Shown here: one piece after another, positions 53,995-63,530 of the stretch
Position numbering within the stretch: position 1 is the first letter of the stretch
Layout of the letters: each line of letters opens with the position of its first letter
NCBI RefSeq assembly: GCF_014653155.1
Contig: NZ_BNAF01000001.1
Location: forward strand, 1 to 64,000
Source: Sphingobacterium griseoflavum
GTDB lineage: Bacteria; Bacteroidota; Bacteroidia; Sphingobacteriales; Sphingobacteriaceae
Reading direction: 5' to 3'
Length of the DNA: 64,000 bases
Notes under the pieces: model-generated
The model's database searches: none
What the model was told of the DNA's origin: nothing
Seen by the model: only the letters and a program-made list of their open reading frames with translations
Position numbers and translations under genes: made by a program

Positions 53995-56900
53995 TCGCTA
54001 CTTGAGTTGTTCGGAAGGATTAGTAGGGGAGCTGCCTTTTGTTTCCGTTCATTCCAGATCCATAGCTTCCGCCAAAACTCCGAAAGGGTGTTAAACTCTT
54101 GCCGGTATACCACCCCGACGGCGCTGATGTAGTCGCTGTAGGGAGTAAAAAGGAAATTCCGCGTGTTCAAGCGGTTGTAGGCCCGTAAAACAAGGTTTCC
54201 ATCCTGCCGCAATCGAAACGTAACTTCTGCATCGGTGGCAACCTGATCGGAAAACAGCGTTAAGTCATTCAGCTGGCTCCGGCTTCGGTCGCTTACCCCG
54301 CCGGTCAAGATCAGTCGGTCGTCGAAAAAACGTAGGGAGGCCGACGCATCGTTAAAAGAACGAATGTTCAGATCAAGAAAGTTCATGTTTAGGGATTGTG
54401 AAATAATGCTGTTTAACTGATTGAATGCGATCTCGGTGCCAGCAGATAGCAAGGTGTTGTTTACTTCCCGACCAAACTCTTGGGTAGAGGCGGGGGTAAA
54501 ACTTCGGCGAACGATCAGACTGATTGCCTGTTGGTTCACATTATTTCCATCGCTTAGGTAACCCTGCAGTTCATCCTTTACATAGGGATCTTGTGGAAAG
54601 TTGAGGTCAAAAGACACTTCGGGTTGCGATAGGGTACCCTTCAGTATCATATCCGCCTGAGCAAGGATCCGATCATTATTTTCCGTTCGGCCAGCGGCAT
54701 TATACAGCGGGGCTACGGACGTACGTTGTTGATAAGAGGCGCTGAGGTTGACGGTTGCTTCTGCAGGATTGCCCGCCCAACGGATGGTTCCTCCTTCCTT
54801 AAGATCAAAAAACTTATTGAAAAAGTCCTGCGCTGTAAAATGAAACTTTCCAGCCAAAACATTATAGTCCCCAAACATTTCAAAATCACCCAAATTGGAA
54901 ATACGCAAGGAAATGTTACCTGTGCCTACTCCTTTGAGTGAGCCCAGGTTGTTTTCTAAATTTATTTCTGCATCCCGTGTTAAATTCAGATCCATATTCA
55001 TCGTTATTCCTTGAAATAGTCGTTTTGATATGGATCTGTTTTTTTCTGCAGAATCGATGTTTGTAAAATAGAAAAAATCGTTGTCGCTTACTTTTAAGGA
55101 ACTGTTGAAAGGAATCGTGATGGTCGTGTTGGTGTTGGATCGCGCGTTGATATCGATGTTGATACCACTGGTAGGCCCTTTAAAGCTAAAGGTGCCAGAT
55201 GCATAGGCCGTGCCGAAAAACGTTTCGTTATCCTTTCTTCCCGTATTTAGTATTTGAAAATTTTCTGCAGTAGCTTCGATATCCAAGGTTGGGTCGCTCA
55301 ATCTACTTAAATCGACATAACCTTTGGCGGTAGCCTTGCTGTTTTTTACATCAGAAAATTGGAAGTTATGGAGATGTACGCGGTTATTTTGAATCACAGA
55401 CTGCTGGTTCGCTATCACATAAGTGGTTTGGAGGTAGTTTACCAAAAACGATGCATCTCGAATATCGGCTGTTCCGTTGATTATAGGATCGCGAAGTGTT
55501 CCAATAATATGCAGGTCTCCACTTATTTTTCCGTACAAGTCGGACACCAACGTTTGTAAAAAAGGTTGGAGGATGCCAGCATCCAAATCTTTTATTTTGC
55601 TGTGTAATTGCAGCTCACCGGCCGGAGACCCGATCTCGTAGGTGCCCTTTACCTCTACACCGCGCCCGTCCACGTCAGAAAGGTTGCCGTTTAGCTGGAT
55701 CAATCCATTTGCAGGGGCAAAATCGGCGTTTATACGCAGCGTTCCTATTGGAAGGTTGTTGAAGATAATAGGAGTAGTCGAAATATGCGTAGACAGTGTA
55801 GGCTTTTGGAAGATGGAATGTATGCGAATATCCCCGTTCAGGCTGCCTTGGAGTTGTATGCCCAATGATTTCGTAATGCCGGCCAAAGACGATAAACTAA
55901 AGTCGCGGAAAGCAACTTCTAAGTCATCGTCTTCATTGGAGAGTATGCCGTTGAGCCGAACCTCCTGCCGGTCGCGTTTCAGCAAAAGATTTTTCAGATA
56001 GAATTTTCCTTTGGAAACGCGTAGATCTGCATCTTCGTTAATTTCCCATTTTTCATTGTTCAGTACAATGTCTGATTTCTCGAAACGGACGTAGGCAGGT
56101 TTGTTGTGCGCGAAATGAATATTGCCATTAAGATTTAAATAATTCTCCCTATTGTCTTCCGAAAGGGCGACTTGGAACGTCAGGCTATCGTTGGCTAATA
56201 TATTGCGTATGTGGATATGATCGATATATGCCGAGTCTGAAAAACTAAACCTATCTGCATCGATCAATAGCGAGAAAGCTCGGTTGTCGGCCTGCTCGGT
56301 TAGGGATAGGTTTTCGATTTTCATGCCTTTGTAAGCGACCGTCGGACTAAATGCTTTAAAGGTTGCCTTATAGTCGTCCGATGAAAACTTGGCCGTTAAG
56401 CTAGCACCGTGCTCAAGGCGTAAATCAGGATCAAATAAAGCAGATACCGGGTTAAAGGATTTTATCGCTAAGCGGAGATCGAAGTTCTGCGGATTATATG
56501 GCGAGGATTCAATATTTATCGCGGGCGCATATCGCATCGCAAGCGATCGGAAATATGCACCAATGGTATGGAGATCTATCTGCCCGTTTAATTGCCCATC
56601 TACTATATCCGATTCTAACGTCAGTAATTTGGATTCCTCGTTACCGGCTGAGGTGAATTCAAGTCTATCCATCGCAAAGATACCTCGCGACGACCGGAAT
56701 TGGATATCGTCCGCATGAATATGCCCGTTTAGTAAATTGAGGGACTCTCCCGCGAGCGAGGCGCGTACGTTCGCATGTTCGACAACGATACTATCTTTCG
56801 AGAACAAGTTCAAGCGTTTGAGATCAAGTGTTTCAATGGTCGATGAGAGGTTGTACGCGGTAGGCAAACCGTCTTCCCATCTCATATCGCCGTCGAACGT

Positions 56901-58352
56901 TAGTGTGGCATGGGTATCATCGATTTTTCCTTCAGTAGTGAGTAGCCTGTCCGCTATCCGGCCGTCAAAGGTAACTTGTCTGTACACGTAATCGTGGAAG
57001 GTAAAGTTATTCACCTGACCTTGAGCTGCAACCTTTATCCTAGCCAAATCGAACCCTTCACCGTCAAAACGGATGTGGAAGCCAGGCTTTCCGATCTCCT
57101 TGCTGCTTAAAAGTTGCCCTATATCGAAAGCTTTGCTTTCTATTAGCCCTGTATATTTTAACGTAGGGGCAAGCACAATATGGCTGTTCGTATTTAGGCT
57201 GCCCTGTGTTGTGGTGGCTTGCCCCTCTATCCTGAAATCATGATAGAAGCCACGAAAGCGCCCTCGGTAACCGACTGTTCCCAGTTTGTGCAGCGCATCA
57301 GGTAGTTGGAATGCGGGAATGCCTGCCAATTCGGATGCTAGTTTTTCTACGTCTCCGCTTGAGGTCCGAAGCGACGCGAGGTCAAAATCAAACCGTGTGC
57401 GCTGTATATCCGGAAGACCATACATAGAAAAGCTCCCCTCCAAATGTGTATTTGTTCCGGTAGTCAACGACACCCCTTCGGCACGAAGGTTGGCCACCGT
57501 TCCCGATACCCTGGCCCTGTTGACCGCGCTGATAAATTTGACCTGCGACATCTGGGGCGCAAAAAATTCGATATCTCTAGAATCGACAAATGCGTCTGCC
57601 AGCTCACCTTTGATTTGCACTTTTTCAATAAAGTTTTCAAAATCGGAAAAAGAGTGGTAATGGAATAGCAGGTAACTTCCGATTTTCGACCGGTTAAGAC
57701 GCATGGAAAGATTCTTAAATTCCATTTTGCTGGACGAGATGTAGGCTTCTGTAGATAATTCACGCAAGTGCAAGCCACTTTTCTCTTGAAATGTCAGCTT
57801 GGAGATCGTGGCTTCGACCTCCTTGTTGGAAAGCGCTGTCAACACAAACTCCCCTGATATCGCGTAGATATCGAGATCCGCAAAATTGACGCCTTTTGGA
57901 TGTGACGTGTATCGATGATCGACCAATTTGAATTGATTGTTTTTTAACACAACCTGCTTGAGTCTGAATTGCAATCCGTTTTGCCCAAAAGAGGTTGAAT
58001 CTTTTGGAGACGTAAAATAATCGATTAGAAAGCTGATGTTTGAGCTGTCGCCATAATATTCGTAGTTCGTATAGGCGTCCTCCAACGTTAATTTACGGAT
58101 TTCTATCTCTTTTTGAAACAGCTTAGTTAAGGAAAAGGTAGCGGTAATGCTTTTGGCATCGAGCATTTTTTTTCCGCGAAGGTCATTGATACTGATGTCT
58201 TCGATCAGTAAGGATCTGAACGGCTTAAGGTGTACTTTACCGATACGGATTTCCGTATGCAGTTGTCTGCTTAGGTAGTTTGCCGCTTTTTTGGATACAT
58301 AGGTCTGTACGGCGGGATACCGTAAAGCGAAGATAGCGCATATCGTTAGCAC
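53991..58352 (-). CDS. tamB: Translocation/assembly module TamB (DUF490)
   Basis: A 1453-residue protein spanning the periplasm. It starts with a membrane-anchored region, continues as a long beta-helical/AsmA-like groove, and ends in the TamB C-terminal domain (about 1000-1440, with RFFDDRLILTGGVSDR). TamB-type proteins help move lipids or barrel proteins to the outer membrane. The only conventional start near the N-terminus is GTG 58352, which cuts off the front of the membrane helix; see finding. It is divergent from tsaD with 80 bases between. Confidence 0.9.
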   Translation of the reverse strand: MLTICAIFALRYPAVQTYVSKKAANYLSRQLHTEIRIGKVHLKPFRSLLIEDISINDLRGKKMLDAKSITATFSLTKLFQKEIEIRKLTLEDAYTNYEYYGDSSNISFLIDYFTSPKDSTSFGQNGLQFRLKQVVLKNNQFKLVDHRYTSHPKGVNFADLDIYAISGEFVLTALSNKEVEATISKLTFQEKSGLHLRELSTEAYISSSKMEFKNLSMRLNRSKIGSYLLFHYHSFSDFENFIEKVQIKGELADAFVDSRDIEFFAPQMSQVKFISAVNRARVSGTVANLRAEGVSLTTGTNTHLEGSFSMYGLPDIQRTRFDFDLASLRTSSGDVEKLASELAGIPAFQLPDALHKLGTVGYRGRFRGFYHDFRIEGQATTTQGSLNTNSHIVLAPTLKYTGLIESKAFDIGQLLSSKEIGKPGFHIRFDGEGFDLARIKVAAQGQVNNFTFHDYVYRQVTFDGRIADRLLTTEGKIDDTHATLTFDGDMRWEDGLPTAYNLSSTIETLDLKRLNLFSKDSIVVEHANVRASLAGESLNLLNGHIHADDIQFRSSRGIFAMDRLEFTSAGNEESKLLTLESDIVDGQLNGQIDLHTIGAYFRSLAMRYAPAINIESSPYNPQNFDLRLAIKSFNPVSALFDPDLRLEHGASLTAKFSSDDYKATFKAFSPTVAYKGMKIENLSLTEQADNRAFSLLIDADRFSFSDSAYIDHIHIRNILANDSLTFQVALSEDNRENYLNLNGNIHFAHNKPAYVRFEKSDIVLNNEKWEINEDADLRVSKGKFYLKNLLLKRDRQEVRLNGILSNEDDDLEVAFRDFSLSSLAGITKSLGIQLQGSLNGDIRIHSIFQKPTLSTHISTTPIIFNNLPIGTLRINADFAPANGLIQLNGNLSDVDGRGVEVKGTYEIGSPAGELQLHSKIKDLDAGILQPFLQTLVSDLYGKISGDLHIIGTLRDPIINGTADIRDASFLVNYLQTTYVIANQQSVIQNNRVHLHNFQFSDVKNSKATAKGYVDLSRLSDPTLDIEATAENFQILNTGRKDNETFFGTAYASGTFSFKGPTSGINIDINARSNTNTTITIPFNSSLKVSDNDFFYFTNIDSAEKNRSISKRLFQGITMNMDLNLTRDAEINLENNLGSLKGVGTGNISLRISNLGDFEMFGDYNVLAGKFHFTAQDFFNKFFDLKEGGTIRWAGNPAEATVNLSASYQQRTSVAPLYNAAGRTENNDRILAQADMILKGTLSQPEVSFDLNFPQDPYVKDELQGYLSDGNNVNQQAISLIVRRSFTPASTQEFGREVNNTLLSAGTEIAFNQLNSIISQSLNMNFLDLNIRSFNDASASLRFFDDRLILTGGVSDRSRSQLNDLTLFSDQVATDAEVTFRLRQDGNLVLRAYNRLNTRNFLFTPYSDYISAVGVVYRQEFNTLSEFWRKLWIWNERKQKAAPLLILPNNSSSD

Positions 58353-58432
58353 GGTAATGCTAACCAGCGTAATGAGCGTTATTTTTAGTATTTTTTTGAT
58401 ATTTTTGTGTTCTGTTTTTAATACTTTGTGCC

Positions 58433-59434
58433 ATGGCTATCATACTCGGTATCGAATCTTCCTGCGACGAAACTTCAGCTTCTATTTGTATAGACGGTGA
58501 AATTAAGTCAAATATTATTGCTGGTCAAGCAATTCATGCAAATTACGGAGGCGTCGTTCCCGAGTTGGCCTCTCGTGCACACCAACAGCATATCATTCCG
58601 ACGGTGGATCATGCCATACAGCAGGCAAAAATACATAAAAATGACATCGATGCGGTTGCTTTTACACGCGGTCCCGGGCTTTTAGGCTCGTTGCTGGTCG
58701 GAACATCTTTCGCAAAGGCGTTCGCCCTGGCGCGCCATATTCCGCTGATCGAGGTGAACCATATGCAGGCACATATCTTAGCACACTTTATTGATGAACC
58801 GAAACCAGCGTTCCCCTTTCTATGTCTTACCGTATCGGGTGGACATACACAGATCGTTTTAGTCAAAGATTTTTTTGATATGGAATTATTGGGGCAGACA
58901 TTGGATGATGCGGCGGGGGAAGCTTTTGACAAAACCGCCAAAATTTTGAACCTTCCTTATCCTGGCGGTCCACTCATCGATAAATATGCTAAAGATGGAA
59001 ATCCTGATGCCTTCAAATTGCCTGAACCGCAAATCGCCGATCTAGATTTCAGTTTCTCTGGATTGAAAACCGCGATTCTATATATGGTCCAAGCGCAGGA
59101 AAAGTTGAACCCTGATTTTCTTCAAGAAAATCTGCCTGATGTCTGTGCTTCGGTACAGAGCCGTATCGTCTCCATCTTACTTAATAAACTTAAAAAGGCT
59201 GCCAAGCAGACTGGTGTAACCAATGTGGCCATCGCAGGAGGGGTGTCCGCTAACTCCGGATTGCGCGAAAGCTTATTGGCCATGGGGTCACGTTATCAAT
59301 GGAATGTGTTTATCCCAAAATTTGAATATTGTACGGATAATGCCGCGATGATTGCCATCGCGGGGTATCAAAAGTATCTAAAAAATGATTTCGTAGGACA
59401 AGATATCGCACCCTTGGCTCGGATGCATGTCTAG
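58433..59434 (+). CDS. tsaD: tRNA N6-adenosine threonylcarbamoyltransferase
   Basis: A 333-residue ASKHA-fold enzyme transferring threonylcarbamoyl to A37 of ANN-decoding tRNAs, with TsaB and TsaE. The N-terminal IESSCDETSA and the metal site NHMQAH (His110, His114), plus TVSGGHTQIVLV and DDAAGEAFDK, are typical. Length is standard. The ATG at 58433 lies 80 bases from the tamB start. Confidence 0.96.
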   Translation: MAIILGIESSCDETSASICIDGEIKSNIIAGQAIHANYGGVVPELASRAHQQHIIPTVDHAIQQAKIHKNDIDAVAFTRGPGLLGSLLVGTSFAKAFALARHIPLIEVNHMQAHILAHFIDEPKPAFPFLCLTVSGGHTQIVLVKDFFDMELLGQTLDDAAGEAFDKTAKILNLPYPGGPLIDKYAKDGNPDAFKLPEPQIADLDFSFSGLKTAILYMVQAQEKLNPDFLQENLPDVCASVQSRIVSILLNKLKKAAKQTGVTNVAIAGGVSANSGLRESLLAMGSRYQWNVFIPKFEYCTDNAAMIAIAGYQKYLKNDFVGQDIAPLARMHV

Positions 59435-59592
59435 CACGCTCTGAGGGAACCCGTGCACATAACTGCTTCCGTAGGAACGTTGCTGCATGCATAGTATTTA
59501 AGATTCTTCACCAATACGGATAGATATTTATGGAATATGATGTGTGCTTACATCGTATAGTAAACGTATGTAAACCTTCAAATATCTCCGTT

Positions 59593-60468
59593 ATGTGGAA
59601 CAGCAAATTAGATATCTACGAAAAAGAATGGCTGGATGTTGTTTTTTCTTCGCGCAACCGCTCATATGGCGCCTACGATCTACGTAAACATGCCGCATTA
59701 GCGACCAATAGAGCACTGATCATTGTAACAGGAGCCGTCGCCCTTTTAATTGGGACGAAGATTGCTCATGATCAGATGCCGAAATCCATTCATTTAACCA
59801 CACCCTATGAACAAACGCCTGTGATGTTGACTGGGGATATCAAGCTTCCTGATCCTCCAAGGGAAGAAGAAATCCTGATTCCCGCGGAAAAACCTGTTCA
59901 ACAAATAGCCCAAGACCCGCCGAACATCGACCTTATCCGAGCGGTCGAGCCGATTGTGACTGCGGCAAATGCGGTTACCGAGGACATGGTTTCTCAAGAC
60001 GAGCTTAAGGATAAGATGACCGCCCGTATCACGTTAAAAAAAGTAGAGGGAGGTGCTTACCTTGCCAAGGGCGAATTTGGGCCCACCAAACAGGAGGGAG
60101 GCATGACCGGTGTGGCTTCTAATGACATAGAGGGTGGGGTAGGCGGGAACGACATTTTCAAAGCCGTGGAGGTAATGCCAGAGCCACCAGGCGGGATGAA
60201 GGCTTTCGTGCAGTGGGTAGGAAAAAATTATAATTATCCGGAGGCTGCATTACAGCAGGGCGTTAAAGGCAGCATCGTCGTTTCTTTTGTGGTGGAACGC
60301 GATGGCAGTTTAACGGATATCAACGTGATCCGTGATCTTAGCTTTGGTACAGGTCAAGAAGCTGTAAGGGTACTGCAAAAAGCGAAAAAATGGGCGCCAG
60401 GTGTGCAAAATGGCCGTACCGTCCGCGTAAGTTATACCTTGCCCATAACGTTGAGTACGATCCAGTAG
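59593..60468 (+). CDS. Energy transducer TonB
   Basis: A 291-residue TonB: a short cytoplasmic start (SSRNRSYGAYDLRK), one membrane helix (about 40-57), a proline/acid-rich periplasmic linker, and a C-terminal TonB domain (about 205-290, with YNYPEAALQQGVKGSIVVSFVVERDGSLTDI). It passes proton-motive energy from ExbB/ExbD to TonB-dependent receptors such as the two in this window. I use ATG 59593, giving the family-like N-terminus. Confidence 0.9.
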   Translation: MWNSKLDIYEKEWLDVVFSSRNRSYGAYDLRKHAALATNRALIIVTGAVALLIGTKIAHDQMPKSIHLTTPYEQTPVMLTGDIKLPDPPREEEILIPAEKPVQQIAQDPPNIDLIRAVEPIVTAANAVTEDMVSQDELKDKMTARITLKKVEGGAYLAKGEFGPTKQEGGMTGVASNDIEGGVGGNDIFKAVEVMPEPPGGMKAFVQWVGKNYNYPEAALQQGVKGSIVVSFVVERDGSLTDINVIRDLSFGTGQEAVRVLQKAKKWAPGVQNGRTVRVSYTLPITLSTIQ

Positions 60469-60487
60469 CTAACTCCTCGTCTTTCCG

Positions 60488-60515
60488 CATGGATGGGAGC
60501 CCGCTTCCATCCATG
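60488..60515. terminator. Hairpin between tonB and the hypothetical gene
   Basis: Perfect 9-bp stem CATGGATGG / CCATCCATG (60488-60496, 60507-60515) with a 10-base loop between two convergent genes. It has no T-run next to it, so the role is inferred. Confidence 0.55.
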
Positions 60516-60517
60516 TA

Positions 60518-60913
60518 TTATAGACTTTTTATCAGTTTTTGCAGCCATGGCTTGATGATGGCCGATACTTCGTAACGTTCCTCGCGCGCAAATCTTAGCA
60601 TGATGTTTTCCAAATTTGCCAACATGTCAATGTATTCAGGAAAATAGCCTTCCATATTCCGGTAATCTGTCAAGATATCAAGTATGTAGCAATGTGCGTC
60701 ATATTCCAAAAATTTTTGCTGGTGTTGTTGCGTCGCCTCCAACCAAGCTACCTCTGTGGAAAATCCAGAAAAAATGTGTTCGTCGCAAACCTGTTTGTAC
60801 AGCTGTCTAGACCGTGCTAGCTGACAGCGAATATGTTCTTTTTGGTCGACAAGTTCGTCGAAAATCGTTGATAGCTTCTCCTGAATTTCGATTTCTCTAG
60901 GTATTATTGTCAT
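60518..60913 (-). CDS. Hypothetical helical protein
   Basis: A 131-residue soluble protein, largely alpha-helical with several charged, amphipathic segments (EIQEKLSTIFDELVDQKEHI, LEYDAHCYILDILTDY). No signal peptide and no family that I recognise. It starts at ATG 60913 (MTIIPRE). It is a single gene, convergent with tonB and divergent from cutC. Confidence 0.6.
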   Translation of the reverse strand: MTIIPREIEIQEKLSTIFDELVDQKEHIRCQLARSRQLYKQVCDEHIFSGFSTEVAWLEATQQHQQKFLEYDAHCYILDILTDYRNMEGYFPEYIDMLANLENIMLRFAREERYEVSAIIKPWLQKLIKSL

Positions 60914-61095
60914 GACGAATAATGTTAAAGATTCTACTTTGCACGAATAGGCGCGAGTTTGTATAACAACATCAACCAATAAATTGTTTTGCTTTTTTTA
61001 AAATAACATACTGATTTATTGATTGTTATCATATTTCAATAAATTGTACATGCCGAATTGTACCATACGCGAGTGAAAATTGGCAATTTTGTGTT

Positions 61096-61851
61096 ATGAT
61101 TGGAAAGGAAAAGGAAATCGTCGGGGTAAAGTTGGAGATTTGTGCCAACTCACCTTATTCCGCCGTACAGGCTCAATTGGGTGGAGCAAGTCGTGTCGAA
61201 TTTTGTCAAAATTTAGAGAATGGAGGCATTACACCGTCGTATGGCCAGATAAAGCGGGCGCGCCAGCTCTTGCAAATTGGCATGCACGTTCTTATACGGC
61301 CGCGAGGGGGTGATTTTGTGTACACGGACGACGAGTTTGAAGAAATGAAGATGGATATTAGCTTTTGTAAAGAAGCGGGCTGTGATGGTGTTGTCATAGG
61401 CATACTCTGCAAGGATGGGCGTGTGGACCTTAAGCGGAACGCCAGCCTCGTAGAACTGGCGAAGCCGATGACGGTGGTATTTCATCGGGCATTTGACCGT
61501 ACGAATAATCCAGCAGAGGCATTGGAAGATATTATTGGTTTAGGATTCAATCGTATCCTTACGTCTGGTTTAAGAAACACCGCAGTCGAGGGAGTACAAT
61601 TGTTGAAAGAGTTGATCATGCAGGCCGATGGTCGGATAGAAATTATGCCTGGGGCAGGTGTTAATGCGGGTAATATTTTGGATATTCTCGCTCATACAAA
61701 TGCAACGGCTATACATAGTTCGGCAAAAATATCGATCGATTCGCAAATGACATTCGAGTCAGACGCCTTGGCAGGCATGAATGAGCCTACGTTGCAGACA
61801 TCGCGCGCGTTAGTAGCTGAACTTAAAGATCTTTTGGAAAGCCGCAAATAA
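61096..61851 (+). CDS. cutC: Copper homeostasis protein CutC
   Basis: A 251-residue TIM-barrel protein of the CutC family, with LEICANSPYSAVQAQLGGASRVEF near the start, MHVLIRPRGGDF at about 58-69, FHRAFDRTN and IMPGAGVN. Its link to copper tolerance comes from other bacteria and is not firmly established; the true substrate is open. It starts at ATG 61096. The 3' end runs into an A-tract that belongs to a terminator on the other strand. Confidence 0.93.
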   Translation: MIGKEKEIVGVKLEICANSPYSAVQAQLGGASRVEFCQNLENGGITPSYGQIKRARQLLQIGMHVLIRPRGGDFVYTDDEFEEMKMDISFCKEAGCDGVVIGILCKDGRVDLKRNASLVELAKPMTVVFHRAFDRTNNPAEALEDIIGLGFNRILTSGLRNTAVEGVQLLKELIMQADGRIEIMPGAGVNAGNILDILAHTNATAIHSSAKISIDSQMTFESDALAGMNEPTLQTSRALVAELKDLLESRK

Positions 61852-61880
61852 AAAAAAGGAGAACGGTTAAGTTCTCCTTC
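61850..61880 (-). terminator. Terminator of the small basic gene
   Basis: Stem AAGGAGAAC / GTTCTCCTT (61856-61864, 61871-61879). On the minus strand it is followed by a T-run that overlaps the cutC stop on the other strand. Confidence 0.8.
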
Positions 61881-61902
61881 CAATTTCTTTGTTTGCGTGG
61901 TA

Positions 61903-62082
61903 TTATTTAGCTTCAGTAGCTAGTGCATTCAAGATTTCGTCATTTTTGGTGATCTGACTTTTTTTAGGCATTTGGCTTCTTGAACCTAATTCAATATTGC
62001 GACCTAATTTCAAAAACTGAACTTCCACACGTGAAACAGTTTTATTTCTTCTATCTTTTCTTTTTAAACGTGTAACTCCCAT
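61903..62082 (-). CDS. 59-residue basic protein of unknown function
   Basis: A complete frame with ATG 62082 and TAA 61905-61903, starting MGVTRLKRKDRRNK. The first half is strongly basic (Arg and Lys), the second half is helical and acidic-ended (KNDEILNALATEAK). No signal peptide and no named family recognised. The basic composition is reminiscent of small ribosome-associated proteins, but that is only a guess. It lies about 30 bases downstream of tRNA-Cys on the same strand and has its own terminator, so it is likely co-transcribed with the tRNA. Confidence 0.72.
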   Translation of the reverse strand: MGVTRLKRKDRRNKTVSRVEVQFLKLGRNIELGSRSQMPKKSQITKNDEILNALATEAK

Positions 62083-62111
62083 TGTTATATCTTTATATAG
62101 TCAATAAAACG

Positions 62112-62182
62112 AGGTCGGAAGCGGATTCGAACCGCTGTAGGAGGTTTTGCAGACCTCAGCCTAGCCACTCGGCCATCCGACC
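62112..62182 (-). tRNA. tRNA-Cys (anticodon GCA)
   Basis: Minus-strand gene of 71 bases with acceptor stem GGTCGGA / TCCGACC, discriminator U, T-loop GGTTCGAATCC and anticodon loop CTGCAAA giving GCA. The U discriminator is typical of tRNA-Cys. CCA is not encoded. Confidence 0.95.
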
Positions 62183-62202
62183 CTTTATCCCTGAAGGGAA
62201 TG

Positions 62203-62233
62203 CAAAAATATAATTTACTTTTGATATTTACAA
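62203..62233 (-). promoter_or_regulatory. Promoter of tRNA-Cys and the small basic gene
   Basis: On the minus strand: TTG (62233-62231), 20 bases, TATTTTTG (62210-62203), a perfect TAnnTTTG box. Leader about 15-20 bases to the mature tRNA. Same form as the tRNA-Leu promoter. Confidence 0.65.
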
Positions 62234-62433
62234 CGCTTGCATCAAAAAGATTGGAGAATTATTTTTTAGGTCACCCCATCGTGAGATCAAACTGTTATCC
62301 GAATAAAAAAATATGCTTATTGATGTTAAAATAAATTGCTGTATGTTAGCTATTTAAATCGTGAATCGATCTTTTTTTTTATTTTGGTCTGAATGTTGTA
62401 ATACTTGCGATAGTAAAACAAAAATATAAGAGT

Positions 62434-63072
62434 ATGAAAAAGATTTTACTTTCTTTCGGAGCAGCGCTTTTATTAGCTGCAGGCGCACAAGCGCAAAGTG
62501 GTCTTGGTTACGGATTGAAAGCTGGCGTGAATTTTCCGTCTTACAGTTTTGGAAATTCGAATGACCTTTCGGATACGAAGTCGACGACCAACTTCCACGT
62601 TACAGGTTATTTGGATGCACCGGTGACACAGAATTTCTACATTCAACCCGGCGTGTCGCTACAAGGTAAAGGTGCTAAATTGGTTGAATCGTCGGCACTA
62701 GGCGGTTCTGAGGTTACACAAAATACGATGTGGTTAGAAGTGCCTGTAAACTTCGTCGGCAAATTTCAAGCTGGAAACGGCAACTTTTTCGTTGGTGCAG
62801 GTCCTTACATCGGTTTCGGTTTGAGCGGAAAAAACAAATACTCTACTGGAAGTGGATCCAATGTTGTAGAACGCGAGTTTAAATTTGGTAAAGAAAATAC
62901 CTTAAAGGGTACTGATTTCGGTGTTAACTTCTTAGCAGGTTACAAATTAGCTGGCGGATTCTTGATCAACGCTGGTTACGGTCTAGGTCTTACCAATATC
63001 GCTGGTGACAACAATTGGACGAACGATATCAAAAATAGAGTTTGGACGGTTGGTATCGGTTTTGAAATGTAA
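62434..63072 (+). CDS. Outer membrane beta-barrel protein (PorT-like)
   Basis: A 212-residue protein with signal peptide (about 1-20, ends AQAQ), then alternating hydrophobic strands such as GYGLKAGVNFPSY, NFYIQPGVSLQGKG, NFVGKFQAGNGNFFVGAGPYIGFG and a closing VWTVGIGFEM. The layout is the 8-stranded outer-membrane beta-barrel family common in Bacteroidota. Function unknown. It is convergent with the ribosomal gene cluster. Confidence 0.85.
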   Translation: MKKILLSFGAALLLAAGAQAQSGLGYGLKAGVNFPSYSFGNSNDLSDTKSTTNFHVTGYLDAPVTQNFYIQPGVSLQGKGAKLVESSALGGSEVTQNTMWLEVPVNFVGKFQAGNGNFFVGAGPYIGFGLSGKNKYSTGSGSNVVEREFKFGKENTLKGTDFGVNFLAGYKLAGGFLINAGYGLGLTNIAGDNNWTNDIKNRVWTVGIGFEM

Positions 63073-63102
63073 AAACCAATAGCGTTCACAATCGTATAAA
63101 AA

Positions 63103-63135
63103 GAAAGGCTATCCATAATGGGTAGCCTTTCCTTT
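63103..63135. terminator. Terminator between barrel gene and rpsJ
   Basis: 12-bp stem with one G-U pair (63103-63114 / 63120-63131), then a T-run on the plus strand and an A-rich left flank, so it can act for both directions. Confidence 0.85.
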
Positions 63136-63154
63136 TTCAAAAATTAAAATCCTA

Positions 63155-63460
63155 TCACACTTTGATTTCAACTTCAACGCCAGAAGGCAATTCAAGTTTC
63201 ATCAACGCATCAACAGTCTTAGAGTTTGAAGAATAGATATCCAACAATCTCTTGTATGCGCACAATTGGAATTGCTCACGTGCCTTCTTGTTAACGTGTG
63301 GTGAACGTAAAACGGTATAGATTTTCTTTTCAGTAGGCAATGGAATAGGACCACTAACAACTGCACCTGTAGGTTTTACCGTTTTTACGATTTTTTCGGC
63401 TGATTTGTCAACCAAATTGTAATCGTAAGATTTCAATTTAATTCTGATTCTTTGGCTCAT
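63155..63460 (-). CDS. rpsJ: 30S ribosomal protein S10
   Basis: A 101-residue ribosomal protein with the S10 signatures [18 protein letters not shown] and [29 protein letters not shown]. It also takes part in antitermination as NusE. It lies 70 bases downstream of fusA on the same strand, the usual start of the S10 cluster. Confidence 0.97.
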   Translation of the reverse strand: MSQRIRIKLKSYDYNLVDKSAEKIVKTVKPTGAVVSGPIPLPTEKKIYTVLRSPHVNKKAREQFQLCAYKRLLDIYSSNSKTVDALMKLELPSGVEVEIKV

Positions 63461-63530
63461 TTTATTTGTTTTTAAGATGACCTCCCGTTAGAGCTATTCA
63501 CAACAGGAGGTCGGTTTATTTTAAAAAGGA

